Assembly (NCBI GenBank): GCA_020747015.1
Contig: JAGTJM010000080.1
Span: 62,001 to 126,000, forward strand
Direction: 5' to 3'
Length of the DNA stretch: 64,000 nt
DNA from: Pyrenochaeta sp. MPI-SDFR-AT-0127
Lineage: Eukaryota; Ascomycota; Dothideomycetes; Pleosporales; Cucurbitariaceae
Part shown: piece after piece, positions 46,601-57,930 of the stretch
How the letters are laid out: every line of letters starts with the position of its first letter
Numbering within the stretch: the stretch's first letter is position 1
Position numbers and translations under genes: made by a program
Notes under the pieces: generated by a model
Told to the model about the DNA's origin: nothing
Database searches by the model: none
The model's input: only the letters and a program-made list of their open reading frames with translations

Positions 46601-48409
46601 AGCTTGCAAAGGATTGAACAGGCGGGGTGACAGGGGCGCTGCAGCACCCTGTTCGTTTGCTGAAGCATCTGTTGACGGCGTAGCTTGCTTGCCTTTGCTT
46701 TCACTCTGCTGCTTCTTCTTCTTCGACTTGCTTCGAGCCCCTTCCTCCTGGGAGTACATGGCTTCGCGCACGCGGTCATCCTCCTCGCGGGTCTTTCTCC
46801 GGCCCCGCTCAACGATGGGTATCTCGTCGACCTCCAAGGTGTCATCGTAATCAGAGTCTTCATCGTCTCCATGAACAGCCTGGTGGAGGTGAGCACTAGT
46901 CGTTACAGGTTTGGACAGATTCAACGGAGCGGGGGGAGCTTTTCGCAGTGGTTGGGTGGGCTTGCGTGGTGGCGATTCAAACCCGTCTCCGCCGATGACA
47001 GGCGTTGCTTGTATTAGTGAGATTTGCGGAGGCTGCAATTGCGCTGCCCCAGCTGACGTTTGCCCGTCCGACGCCTTCTGCGGCGGGGTCTGCGGCTTGG
47101 AAGGCTGCTCTGAAGGGTGCGCGGCGCGGCCGCTCTCCAACAGCGCAGAATCCAGGCCTAGTCCTCTACTTCCAATGTTGAGAGGCTTCACAGAATAGTC
47201 TGTGGGAGAATTCACGCTCGATGCAGGGTTCGACGCAGTGTGAGTGTCGGAGGAATGCGAGGGCGACTGTGCCAGCTGTGAGTCTGGTATCAGATGCGGG
47301 GCAGGGTGTTCCTGTGTCAGCGGCGAGGTCTTGTGCTCCACCGGTTTCCTGTCTGTGCCTCTGGCAGGCTCGTCGGGTCTCTCGCTGAGGGCGGGGGACT
47401 GGCTGGTATCGCGTTCCACGACAGAATCGAACGTGTCAGACCTTTGCAGTGCACCGGGCACTGGTGGTGCCTGGTCAGCGTGTTCCTTTAATTTCTTGCG
47501 GTAGCGGTCCTTGTCCTTGAGCGCCCGCTCCAGGTCCTTTTGCAGCCCAATGATCATGGAGCGCTGCTTCTCGACCAGCCGCCAGAGCTGAGCGTTGTGG
47601 TTGGACGTGCTCTGCTTGTCTCTCCACAGCGCGAGAATGGCGGCCTCTGGCGAGCCTGCAGCGGCCACCAGGCTGCTCATGTCTGGCGGGTTCGCCGGGT
47701 TCGCGTCTTGCGAGGGCCGGTAGCCATGGTTGGCAGGCGGCCGGTTCTGCGAGGCACTCGACGACAGCGAGGACGCAGCCGAGTCTATCGAGGGGTTGCG
47801 AGCAGGCACCGTGGGCTTCGTCTCTGGTCGGCTCGGCCGCGAGGGGGGAGGCATGGTGACGGGCGACGCTGGAGGGGAGATGCCCGCCGACGTCAGGGTA
47901 GGGGACGAGGCGTGCCGTAGCTGGGCATACGCAGAGGGCCTTGCGGGCTGGGTGAAGCCGCTGGCGGCGGAGAGGATTGGTGGAGTGGGCGGGTGCGCTG
48001 GCTTGGGCAGACGGGCGGCGGTGGGAGTATGGTGTGCTTCCTCGGCCAGCAGGGCGTCGAGCTTCTCTCGCGGCGAGCGAGGCTCTTCGTAACGTGGTTC
48101 CTCGTAATAGGGCAGCGCAGGCGAGGCGGCTCCAGCAGCGGGCGGCGGGTGCAGAGGACTGGGGACGGCCTTGCGACGTCGTTGACTCTGGTGCTCCGCG
48201 TCTGCAGTGGCCGGCACGTCGTGGGAGCGCGTCAAGTCGCGGAGGCTCCGAATGCTGTCGGCGAGCGACGGCGAGGGCAAGGGGCGCAAGGGCGACGAGA
48301 GGCGGGTGTCGGTGGAGGAGAGGAGTGCTGCTGGTGCTGCCGGTGCTGCTGCTGGTGCTGCTGATGCTGGCGCTCTGCTTTGGTGGAGCATTGCTGCTTC
48401 GGCACTCAT
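43696..48409 (-). CDS. BEM3: PX-PH-RhoGAP protein, Bem3 type
   Basis: Two exons, 48409-44515 and 44465-43696, join across a 49-nt GTAAGT...CCGTAG intron (branch CTAAC) and give 1554 residues. The first 700 residues are Pro/Ser-rich and disordered, with an Ala run near the start and a short coiled coil (IIGLQKDLERALKDKDRYRK). A PX-like domain follows at about 765-900 (EVKVFSSRLRPSRLSF), then a PH domain at about 920-1030 (EGYLTKRGKNFGGWKARFFV) and a RhoGAP domain at about 1190-1390, with the arginine finger in GLFRLSGSN and the end rebuilt by the splice (VLVHKLPKSNFELLRHL). The tail is Gln/Pro-rich. This order is that of Bem3, a GTPase-activating protein for Cdc42 in polarity. The start is ATG 48409; the longer frame begins at a non-ATG codon. 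Confidence 0.92.
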
Positions 48410-51400
48410 GGTGCTCAAACCAGTCTAGCCCTGGCTGGCGGCAAGGATGGCAGCCCGAGTGCAACAATTAGTGGGGATTAGCAAGTGTTTCGCGACCTCT
48501 TGCGTCTCTGGAGCGGAAATGGGACTGCGGCCGCGTACAGCGCTTTGTTGGTTGTCAGCACTGAGCCGTCCAGAGCAGCGTCTGGCAACCCTCCATCAGA
48601 GAGACTGACAGCAGCCGGGGAGGCGAGAGGGAAGGGAAAAAAAGGAAATGGGGGATTTGCAGCGACGAGGGCAATCAGGTGGAAGTCGGCCAATATCATT
48701 CGCCGCTCTACGCGCCTTGGAAGCAACCTTGTATGGCAGATAGTCAGGCTACGTTTAATTCAACGCCCTCATTCCACACAGACGAGGCTAGTGCCATGTA
48801 CCTGCGTCGTGCCCACCCGAGCCCTCTGCCCCATGATTGTGTGCGGGCTGCGTGCAGCAGAGCGTCGACGTCTGCGCCCGGCACGCTCGACGATGAAACT
48901 CTGTCGACGCATCCCGGCCGCCGTCTCGACTGCAGAGGGCGCCAATCGAGTACCTCTGCCGCCTGATTGGCCCGTCGCTGTGGCTTGCTAGCCGTTCGTC
49001 ACGACAGCCATCACCCAGCGGCGCCCCCATGCAGGCGAGCCCATCCGCGTGCTCTGTCGCTGCTGGTGTCCGCGACCGGCCTGGAGATGAGTCTGCTTGC
49101 CTGCTGCCGCCCGCCGACTGGCTGCCCGCCGCATGGCCTTTGCTCGCGAATTTCCTGAGCGCTGTCTCGCTCTGTGGCGGCTCTCGAATCCACCATTTGG
49201 AAACACTCCAGACCGCCAGCCGGTCAGCTCGCTGCACATTCTCCGTCCCAGTATCAAGCGCGGGCTCATTGGCCGGCGGCGAGGCGAGAGGGCTGCTGCT
49301 CGCACAGAGTCAAGCTTTCTGCACCCCCCGAAATGAGAAGACACTCGGCCCTGCACGTCGATCAAAAATGTGATTCGAGCCCCCCCCCGGACGCCCCAAT
49401 GGCAGCACGCACATGTCCCCCCCCCTCATCCCTCACAGCCAGGCACATCGAACGGGGCGACTGTGCGCATGGCCGTCCTTGTGCGACCGCGCAGACAGCT
49501 CGCTTCACCTCAAGGCTGATTTGCTATGGCACTTTGGAAACATCTCGTGCTTCTGTATTGCGCACGTCGTACGACTTGCGCTGTCATCTCAAATCCTGCC
49601 GTGGGACACCTGCAATTGCACTGAAACACTACCGTCCTCAGCCGAGCTCGGGATGCAGGGACCCGCCGATTGCCACCACACGCCGCAATAGCCCCTTCTG
49701 GCGCTCACGTAGCATCAGAGGCCAAGGAAGGTATGCTTTTGATGGACGAGTGTATACATCCAAGGGTTGCTGTCCTGAACCGGTTCCCTACGTCTTGAAC
49801 GCTGGCTCATACTTGTCTCAAGGAAGGGGGTGGGCTTCGTCTGGCTGCTGAGAGGATACGCTTGCTCTGCGCTCTCCTGCTTAATGCGAGCGCGCAGAAA
49901 CTCTGGCGGCGCCTGGTGCTGCACCTCTGCTGCATGACAAGGCATAGATTCCGCCCTCACGAACCTACTCCGCTCGCTACTGCGGGGCTGCATCAGGGGG
50001 AGATGAGCTACGAGCAACTCGAGAAACAATTTCGCCTTTGCTTTTTAGCCGGTGCAACGGGGGACCATCATCGTGGAAATAAAGTACAACATTTATGACG
50101 CGAAGGAGCTACATTATTTCCTCTTCAGGAACATGCATGGCCCTTTGGTGCTCTCCATCCTCCACAACCATTGCAGGGCTTTCAGGGTCCGCGTATCAAA
50201 TGCACGGAGAAACCTGAGGCAGCTGGAGCAACAGAAAATCGACCAGCATACGCTGTACATTCGGAACTATTGTTTCCGACCAAGATCCGTCGACGTTCGA
50301 ACTTGATCTTCCGAAGCTAATTATACACCTGCACGTCGAATATCCGAGATTTGCCATGGACACGACTCATTTTCGCAGAACACTACTGACAATTGCCTCG
50401 ACGGATATTAACCTAGGATCGTCCTTCGAAACACGCTCGACTGGCAAGCCGGTCCTGGGTGATATGACTCCAGGTCCAGGCCCACGGTGTTAACGTCACC
50501 CTCTAGACATCCAAAACACTCTCAGTGATATCTCAAATATGCAATTGCTGCATCAAAATCCAGACGAAGCCGGCCTCCGGGGCGCCTCCGCAGCCTCGAG
50601 CATCATCAATCCCTTCGAATTCATCGCCTAGGCGCGGCACCTCGTCCCCTCGTCTGTCGGAGTCCTCAGCCCAGACCCACACCTCCCGGTCCGATAGTGT
50701 GGAGAAGTCTGTTTAAAAACTGGAAGCGGACGCCTAGGTGGGTTTCAATAACGCCCTATCGGAGCGCCATGAGATTGGTGTACGCCACAACCACTATCCA
50801 ATACTCACAAATCCAGCCTGGATAGCCACATATTGTTGATCCAATTGTTCTCATGAGCAGTCATTGGCTGCATCTGTGGTTTCTGTCCTCTGACACCATC
50901 TTTGCCTATGCACATCGTGATCTCATGTGATCTACCGAACGACTGTACAGCACCCAAATGGTACCTTTATGAACACGAAGTCGGGGATGCATGTGGAAAT
51001 AGAGATGAACCAGTGAGCCCTGGCAACCATGTGTCACTTTCAAATTGGCTTTTGGTGGCTTCAAGAGCCTAAGTATAGCTGTTGATCACAGGTCCCAATT
51101 GGGGCCTGACAGAGCTGCCGGGGCAATTGTGGAGCCATGCTTGTGGCCCACGAGGCGAGCCTTGTACAATGCTGTTGTGCAACCATGGCGGCTGACAGAA
51201 AAGAAAGCTACGAGATCAAGATTGCCTGTTTAGCTGTAAGTTCAGGATATAATCCGGGATACGAGGTAGGCTTGTGGTTGTACTTCGACACTGCGGCGGA
51301 AACGACCGGATCGTCGTGTTTGATTGTTGGTCGTGTGGACTTTAAATATGTATGTCTTGATGTAACATCAGTTGGATAGGTTGAGGGCGACATCTATCAA

Positions 51401-51536
51401 AGACTCTTGCAAATCAATGAACAGTACGTCAACAAGGCGAGTGAACGTCTAGGCCATAAAACCTGGGGAAATATTGTATCGTAGACGCCGATCCATGCAT
51501 TCGTGCTGTACAGTATCATACATATGTTTCTCCATC
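48410..51536. other. Long GC-rich intergenic region
   Basis: About 3.1 kb without a supportable gene. Many frames overlap on both strands (up to 225 codons at 49174-49851) but have Arg/Pro/Ser/Ala-rich, motif-free sequence. Two C9 runs lie at 49380-49388 and 49417-49425. Promoter elements of the Bem3-like gene must lie in the first kilobase. A frame at about 50052-50306 and one ending at 50716 look slightly more protein-like but cannot be supported. Confidence 0.4.
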
Positions 51537-52117
51537 TTACATCGACACTCGTCCAGTTCCACCTCGCTCCATCTTGTTCAACCGTCGTGCTGTCGTAATC
51601 TGATATCATAGTTAGCATACATCTTGAAACCAGTCCCAAAGCCCATCCCAAAGCCCATCTCCCCTCACTGCCAAATTCGAAGACCAAATCCTGCTTACCT
51701 GTGTCCTTGTCCGTTGTCCTCTCACTGGCAGTCCCATAGCATGACGCCTTCCCCTGTATGTGCCCATATCTCGCAACCGCCGTATGTCATCCTGTACTTG
51801 TCTCCGCAAATCGTTCTCGATCTTCATGTTCGCGAGCTCGGCGGTCAGGTCCATGACGGTAGCATTTTTCAGCGAGCCAACCTTTGCCCAAGGGTGGATG
51901 TAGAATTTTGCCATGATACTTTGGGAAACCTTGGGGCCGATGCCGAAGAAGGATTCGAGAGAGCGCTGCGTGGCAGAGTTAGATGCGTGCGTTTGTCATT
52001 GTTTTTCAACGGGTAGCAGTACTTTTACGAGCGTTGCTTCAGTGAAGCTGAAACCGTTGATGAACACCTAGATCAATCAGCGCGAATTCCTTTCCCATCC
52101 AATTGACAACCTACCAT
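51537..52117 (-). CDS. SWS2: Mitochondrial ribosomal protein uS13m (Sws2)
   Basis: Four exons, 52117-52115 (the ATG only), 52067-52023, 51965-51699 and 51599-51537, are separated by introns GTAGGT...TCTAG, GTACTG...CGCAG and GTAAGC...TATCAG. The product has 125 residues, the normal size. Family marks are VFINGFSFTEATLVK at the N-terminus, FFGIGPKVSQSIMAKF, RRLRDMGTYRGRRHAMGLPV and the nearly invariant PVRGQRTRTQ, followed by a short basic C-terminus in exon 4. It is the small-subunit head protein S13 of mitochondrial ribosomes. The single-codon first exon is unusual but is required because the conserved VFINGFSF follows directly after a good acceptor. Confidence 0.88.
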
Positions 52118-52382
52118 GGCGCTGCAGGCTCCCCGACAGATAATTCACGATGTTGAAGTGCACCTGTAACCGTCCCTGCTCCGGCGAGGATCTCGGAAAT
52201 TTCACCTTGCCGATCCAGGAAGGCGGTCAGGGGCGGCAAGTGGGAAGGTGCGACATGGCGGGCAGAGCACTAAAACACCACGTTTCAACAGCTACTCCAC
52301 CATTGCACCTTCACAGGGGCTGAACAAGACCTTATAACCCTACTCCACGCCCGCAATTGTCGAGAAGCACGACCTCGGCATC
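52118..52382. promoter_or_regulatory. Short bidirectional promoter
   Basis: 265 bases separate the divergent start codons of uS13m and cyclophilin B, so both genes share this promoter space. It is GC-rich upstream of uS13m; no specific factor site can be supported. Confidence 0.4.
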
Positions 52383-53473
52383 ATGGCTTCTATTCAGAGA
52401 TTTCTCATCTCTTTCCTCCTGATCCTTTCGGTCGCTTTCGTCTTCTTTGCGCAGGCCACAGAGGCGACGAAGGGTCCTAAGATCACTCACAAGGTGTGTA
52501 CACGTTGAGGTCTCAACTTGGTCCGTTATTAACATTTGTCAAGGTGTACTTCGATATCACCCACGGTGATGAGGAGCTCGGCCGCATTGTCATTGGCCTC
52601 TACGGCAAGACTGTCCCCAAGACTGCTGAGAACTTCCGGTATGTCGCTACCGACTGCAGCGATGACTTCTAAGCTTACGATGGCTATTAGTGCTCTGGCC
52701 ACTGGCGAGAAGGGTTTCGGCTATGAGGGCTCTACCTTCCACCGCGTGATCAAGCAGTTCATGATCCAGGGTGGCGACTTTGACAAAGGTGACGGCACCG
52801 GCGGCAAATCCATCTACGGAGCCAAGTTCCCCGACGAGAACTTCAAGCTCAAGCACACCCGCAAGGGTCTTCTTAGCATGGCCAACAGCGGAAAGGATAC
52901 CAACGGCAGCCAGTTCTTCATTACCACTGTCGTCACCAGCTGGCTCGATGGGCGCCACGTCGTCTTCGGCGAGGTCCTCGAGGGCTACGAGATCGTTGAT
53001 AAGATTGAGAACGTGCCCAAGGGCTCGGGCGACAAGCCTGTCAAGACGGTTAAGATTGCCAAGAGCGGTGAGCTCGAGGTGCCAGAGGAAGGTATTCACG
53101 CGGAACTCTAAGCCAGTGCGCGATGTCGTGCTGGCGAATCAGGTGGAGAGCTGCTGATAGTTTACTTTGTTTTCAAGATTTATACGGCACTGCAGAACCA
53201 ATGGTTGCGGGCGACAATCTCGACGTTACTGCTACTTCTTCCTCTCAGTCAACCAAGGTGAGCGAGGTGGCGAGCATTCCTGCCGCAAAGGAGGATTCAA
53301 CAAAGTCGAAGATTCCAGGCCTGGCCGCTGATTCTTCTGCAGACGAGGGCCTCTCGGTCGCTCAGAAGCTTATGTTTATTGGAGCTGTCGTTGCTGTCTG
53401 CACTCTTTTTCTTCGATCGCGCAGTGGTAAAAGTATAGGAACGGGTGGCTTCAAGGAGAAGAGCATGGCCTAG
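52383..53473 (+). CDS. Peptidyl-prolyl isomerase, ER cyclophilin B, two possible ends
   Basis: Exons are 52383-52493, 52544-52638 and 52691 onward. If exon 3 is read through, it ends at 53111 and gives 208 residues ending HAEL, an ER-retrieval-like tail. If a donor at 53092 (GTATTC) is used, exon 4 starts at 53178 or 53196 (both in frame) and runs to 53473, giving 300 or 294 residues. That tail is Ser/Thr-rich, then has a membrane span (LMFIGAVVAVCTLFL) and a short basic end. The N-terminus (RFLISFLLILSVAFVFF) is a signal peptide. The cyclophilin fold is complete: FHRVIKQFMIQGGDF, NGSQFFITT and WLDGRHVVFGEV contain the usual catalytic Arg, Phe, Gln, Trp and His positions. It catalyses proline isomerisation during folding in the secretory pathway. 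Confidence 0.9.
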
Positions 53474-54342
53474 ATCGCGAGAAATGAATTCATGTTCGCG
53501 GCAACATCTGGCCGGACACTGTATTGTGAGGGTTCGCATCACTTCATTCATTATCTGTGTATCTTGCCGTGGGGAAACGTCCATATTCACATAGAAGGAG
53601 AATCGTTCTAGACCACCCATAGAAGGCTGGCTCATCACAGAACATGTCATGACTTGACTTCCTTTTCTCGTATCAGGACTGCAAGGGTTTCTCCAGCAGT
53701 TTGCAAGCATTTGCTTGTCTCAAGGCACGGCTGCACAAGCCTGGCGGTACCCACCCCTGCCCTGTGCGACGTCTTCCAGAACGACCACGGTGATACTGCA
53801 CGCCGCCACGGAGGATTCGGGAAGCACAGTAGAAAATTGCGTGTCGTAGCCAACAAGAATATGACCGGCCAGTGACGCGCTGCGTGCCTGATAATTTTCT
53901 GACGTTCACCGCCCATTTTCGCCACCCATGAAGGATGCGAAGCTCCTAGGCCGCAATGCGCCTAGCGTCTCTGGCACGTTGGCATTTTTTAAAGCTGATT
54001 TCGCTCCCTCCTTCTACACCCATCCACCAACTCCTCTCTAGTGTGTATTGCACAACTTTTTATCAGCACAGTTCCTGTGAAGTCCTTCTTTTGGCCTTCA
54101 CCCTCATTTTCTTCTCGTTTTCAGGATAGAGGCGTTCCCTTCTTTCCTGTCAAGACGAGTCTCAGGCGCGTTTCTGCCTGCAAGTTGCGAGTTTCGTCAC
54201 ATAGATCACCGAAAAGCTTTCGTCTGTCGCTCACCGCCGAGCCAGCCGAATACATAGAGTAATTTGCGACTTCGCCGCACGATCCCTTACGATAGTTTCA
54301 CACACATCTTTCAGCCTAGCCACCCTCTCAACACCTTTCAAT
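53474..54342. promoter_or_regulatory. Promoter and pyrimidine-rich leader of the Ded1 gene
   Basis: No protein-like frame. From about 54001 to 54140 the plus strand is strongly C/T-rich, typical of the leader of highly expressed fungal genes. GTGTGT at 54041 and TTTTCAG at about 54118-54124 could border a 5'-leader intron, which is speculative. Confidence 0.4.
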
Positions 54343-56506
54343 ATGGCTGAGCATCTCGACATGGGTCGTCTCAACCTGAACGACTCCCAGCACGCTCCCA
54401 ACGGCTTCAACGGCGAGCGTTCTGCTTACATCCCGCCTCACCTACGTGGGCGCCCACAGCCCGCTGGAGGCCCTGCACCGATGGACGGCCCGCCTCCCAT
54501 GATGAATGGGAACGGCGACGGTCTCGGCGGCAGCGCCTGGGGCCCAAGGTCAGTCGACGACTCGTCATCGACACAGGAAGGTATACTAACTTCTGGCAGC
54601 CGCGGTTATGGCGGACCCCCGCCTCATCAGATGAATGGTAACGGTGCCGGCGGCATGTACAACGCTAATGCCCCCAACTTCACTCCCCGCGGCCGTGATG
54701 GTCCCCAGGGTGGAGGCGGTTGGGGTGGAGCTCCTCAAGGCCGTTTCGAGCCCAACGGATATGGCAAGCAAGGTGGAGGCGGCACAGCCCGTGGCTCTGG
54801 TGACGGTCAGTGGAAGGACGGCAAGCACGTCCCAGGCCCTGCCAACCCCCGCCTCGAACGTGAGCTCTTCGGCGTACCGAACGATCCCTCAAAACAGCAG
54901 ACTGGTATCAACTTCGAGAAGTACGACGACATCCCTGTTGAGGCCTCCGGCCAGGGTGTCCCCGAGCCCGTCACACGCTTCGAGAACCCTCCTCTCGATG
55001 AACACTTGCTGAGCAACATCGAGCTCTCCGGATACAAGGTTCCCACCCCAGTCCAGAAGTACTCCATCCCAATCGTCATGGGTGGTCGTGATCTGATGGC
55101 CTGTGCCCAGACTGGTTCTGGCAAGACTGGTGGTTTCCTCTTCCCCATCCTTGCTCAAGCCTTCGTACATGGTCCTGCACCTCCTCCCCCATCACAAGGT
55201 GGCGGCTATGGCCGCCAGCGCAAGGCATACCCCACCTCTCTTGTCCTAGCTCCTACCCGTGAGTTGGTGTCACAGATCTTCGACGAGGCCCGCAAGTTCG
55301 CCTATCGTTCATGGGTACGGCCATGTGTTGTGTACGGTGGTGCCGATATTGGCTCCCAGCTCCGCCAAATCGAGCGTGGATGCGATCTCCTCGTTGCCAC
55401 CCCTGGTCGTCTGGTCGATTTGATCGAGCGTGGCCGCATCTCCCTCGCGAGCATCAAGTATCTTGTCCTCGACGAGGCTGATCGCATGTTGGACATGGGT
55501 TTCGAGCCTCAGATTCGCCGCATTGTCGAAGGCGAGGATATGCCTCCCACCGCTGCTCGCCAGACACTCATGTTTTCGGCTACCTTCCCCCGCGACATTC
55601 AGATGCTCGCCCGCGACTTCTTGAAGGAGTACATCTTCCTCTCTGTCGGCCGTGTCGGTTCCACCTCTGAGAACATCACCCAGAAGATTGAGTATGTCGA
55701 GGATGCTGACAAGCGCTCCGTTCTTCTTGACATCCTTCACACCCACGGCGCTGGTCTCTCATTGATCTTCGTTGAGACGAAGCGTATGGCCGACTCGCTG
55801 TCCGACTTTTTGATCAACCAGGGATTCCCAGCCACGTCTATCCACGGTGACCGCACCCAGCGTGAGCGCGAGAAGGCCCTCGAGATGTTCCGCAATGGTC
55901 GTTGCCCAATCCTTGTTGCCACCGCTGTAGCAGCCCGGTAAGTAGTTTCTCCATCCCCATACCATGAATCAACCCACTAATCAACCACGATACTATAGAG
56001 GACTTGACATACCGAATGTGACTCACGTAGTCAATTATGATCTCCCTACCGATATTGACGATTATGTCCATCGTATTGGCCGAACGGGCCGTGCTGGTAA
56101 CACGGGAATTGCCACTGCATTCTTCAACAGGGGCAATCGCGGTGTCGTTCGCGATCTTCTTGATCTACTGAAGGAAGCCAACCAGGAGGTTCCCAGTTTT
56201 CTCGAGTCAATTGCTCGGGAGGGCTCCGGCTTCGGTGGAGGCCGCGGTGGCCGTGGTGGAGGCCGTGGCCGTGGCGGCGCTGCTACACGTGACGTTCGCC
56301 GCATGGGTGGAGGTGGTGGCGGAGGCGGTGGCGGCTTCGGTGGAGGTTGGGGAGGTGCTCCTCAAGGCGGCTATGGAGGTGGTTATGGCGCTCCCGCTGG
56401 CGGTTATGCTCCTCCAGCAGGAGCCTACGGTGGCGGTGGTGGAGGAGGCTATGGTGGCGGAGGCTATGGCAATCCATCTGGCCCCGGCGGCAACTCGTGG
56501 TGGTAA
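54343..56506 (+). CDS. DED1: ATP-dependent RNA helicase Ded1
   Basis: Exons 54343-54548, 54600-55937 and 55999-56506 encode 683 residues. Intron 1 (51 nt, GTCAGT, branch TACTAAC, GGCAG) has no in-frame stop; intron 2 is GTAAGT...CTATAG. All DEAD-box motifs are present in order: Q motif PTPVQKYSIPI, I AQTGSGKT, Ia APTRELV, Ib TPGRLVD, II DEAD (LDEADRMLDMGF), III SATF, IV LIFVETK, V ARGLDIP made across intron 2, and VI HRIGRTGRAG. The N-terminus has SAYIPPHLRGRP, the eIF4E-binding-like start of Ded1/DDX3, with Gly-rich RG repeats, and the C-terminus is Gly/Tyr-rich and ends in SWW, as in Ded1. It unwinds mRNA leaders during translation initiation in the cytoplasm and can form granules. Confidence 0.95.
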
Positions 56507-57930
56507 ATCCGACCTTCGTTGCTACACGATGCAGCCATCCCAGGACCTAATTTCTCGTTTGCGATACCCTGGGACGTCGTGTCGCTCAGTCCGGCGGCCT
56601 ACTTTCCATTTCTTACAATTGTCGATTGTTTTCTGCGAGTCTTTCACAGTTACTGCGGATCGATACGGAATCCCGGAACCACATACCCCAACCAGCATAT
56701 AGACAGCGACTGTTTCTCTGCGGATCTGCCTTTTTCGAGCTCTACTTGCACAGGATACCCTCTCGACGCATTTTTGTTGAGCTCGAGTATAGACGGCAGA
56801 ACCAACCGCCTTTCAACGGAAAGGCATGCATTACGAACATTTTACGCCTTCGCTCTTCGCTAAGCATGCTGCTTGGGGAGCCATAGATCTCGCTTTCCGG
56901 GTTTCCACACGCGGACAACCTTTTTTTCTGGTACTTTTCCTTTTTATAACAAAAGCGATTCCTTTTCCCTAGTCATACCCCTCGATGATAACGGCCTTTC
57001 GTCATCCTTCTGTCTCAGGTCTCTCCACACGCGGAGAGAAGCGCGACCTCTTTAGGGACGACGAAAATCGTTTTGCTGGTTAATGCTCGCACATAGATGG
57101 CGTTCATGATGTTACCAATCACCTTTCTCTAATGATGAGGAAGGTTTCGCGAAGGAAATACCCCGGTTCTTTGTGGTAACCATCATGGTGGCTTTCTTCT
57201 TGGCCAGCTCGGCGGTGGGACTGATAGCCAAATTTTGGGTTGCATCTACACGCATGTCGACATGCGCACTCATGACATGGGCAAAGGGAGTCTCATAAAA
57301 GCACAGTTTCGAGCAAACTATTAGTTAGATAGAGTAGCATGGTCTGTGATATACACAGCCTGTGCATTCAATGCATGCGATATGATACTTGCACTTTTCA
57401 TGTCCTATTATTGTGTCATGTGCTTCGGACCTTGCCACGTGATATATGTGTACAGCTTTTTCTTCGGTTGCTTCGGATGTCTAGAGAAGGCTGCATGTCT
57501 CAAGTTGGTTACAGTGAGCTAAGGATCATCATCCTGGTGAATAACATGCCAACTTCCGAGTAGTGCCTGTTGACGCTTCCAGCAACTCGGGACTATCATC
57601 CAGAACTTCAGCGGTGATACGTTCTTCCGTTCCGAGCTCGTTCGCGATGCGATCGCGTTGAATGGCCCAGCTTATTCAAGGGATCTTAGCGCGAAAGCTT
57701 GGGCTCGTCTGCACTTTCCCCGAGTTCCGTGTCAGTCTTCTCCATGATTCTGTGATGAACATTGCCAGTGTTGGAGACTTGAATCTATCCTGGTTCCTTT
57801 GAAACCTTGCACGGAGCTTGAGCGCAACTTAACACAGGGCCAATCCTCGAGCGCTGCGCGCCTCCAAGCCAATCCCAAGAAGGCATTCAAATCCAAAGCC
57901 TGTGTCGCGCTCCACCACCTAGTCCTCCTC
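56507..57930. other. 3' flank of Ded1 gene and promoter of Ies1 gene
   Basis: T/C-rich sequence follows the Ded1 stop (long 3' UTR likely). Short frames only; no gene seen. The Ies1 frame is open upstream of 57931 but without an ATG. Confidence 0.4.

Noticed and set aside
49174..49851. 225-codon plus frame in the 3-kb GC-rich gap
   Set aside because: Motif-free and overlapped by other open frames on both strands.
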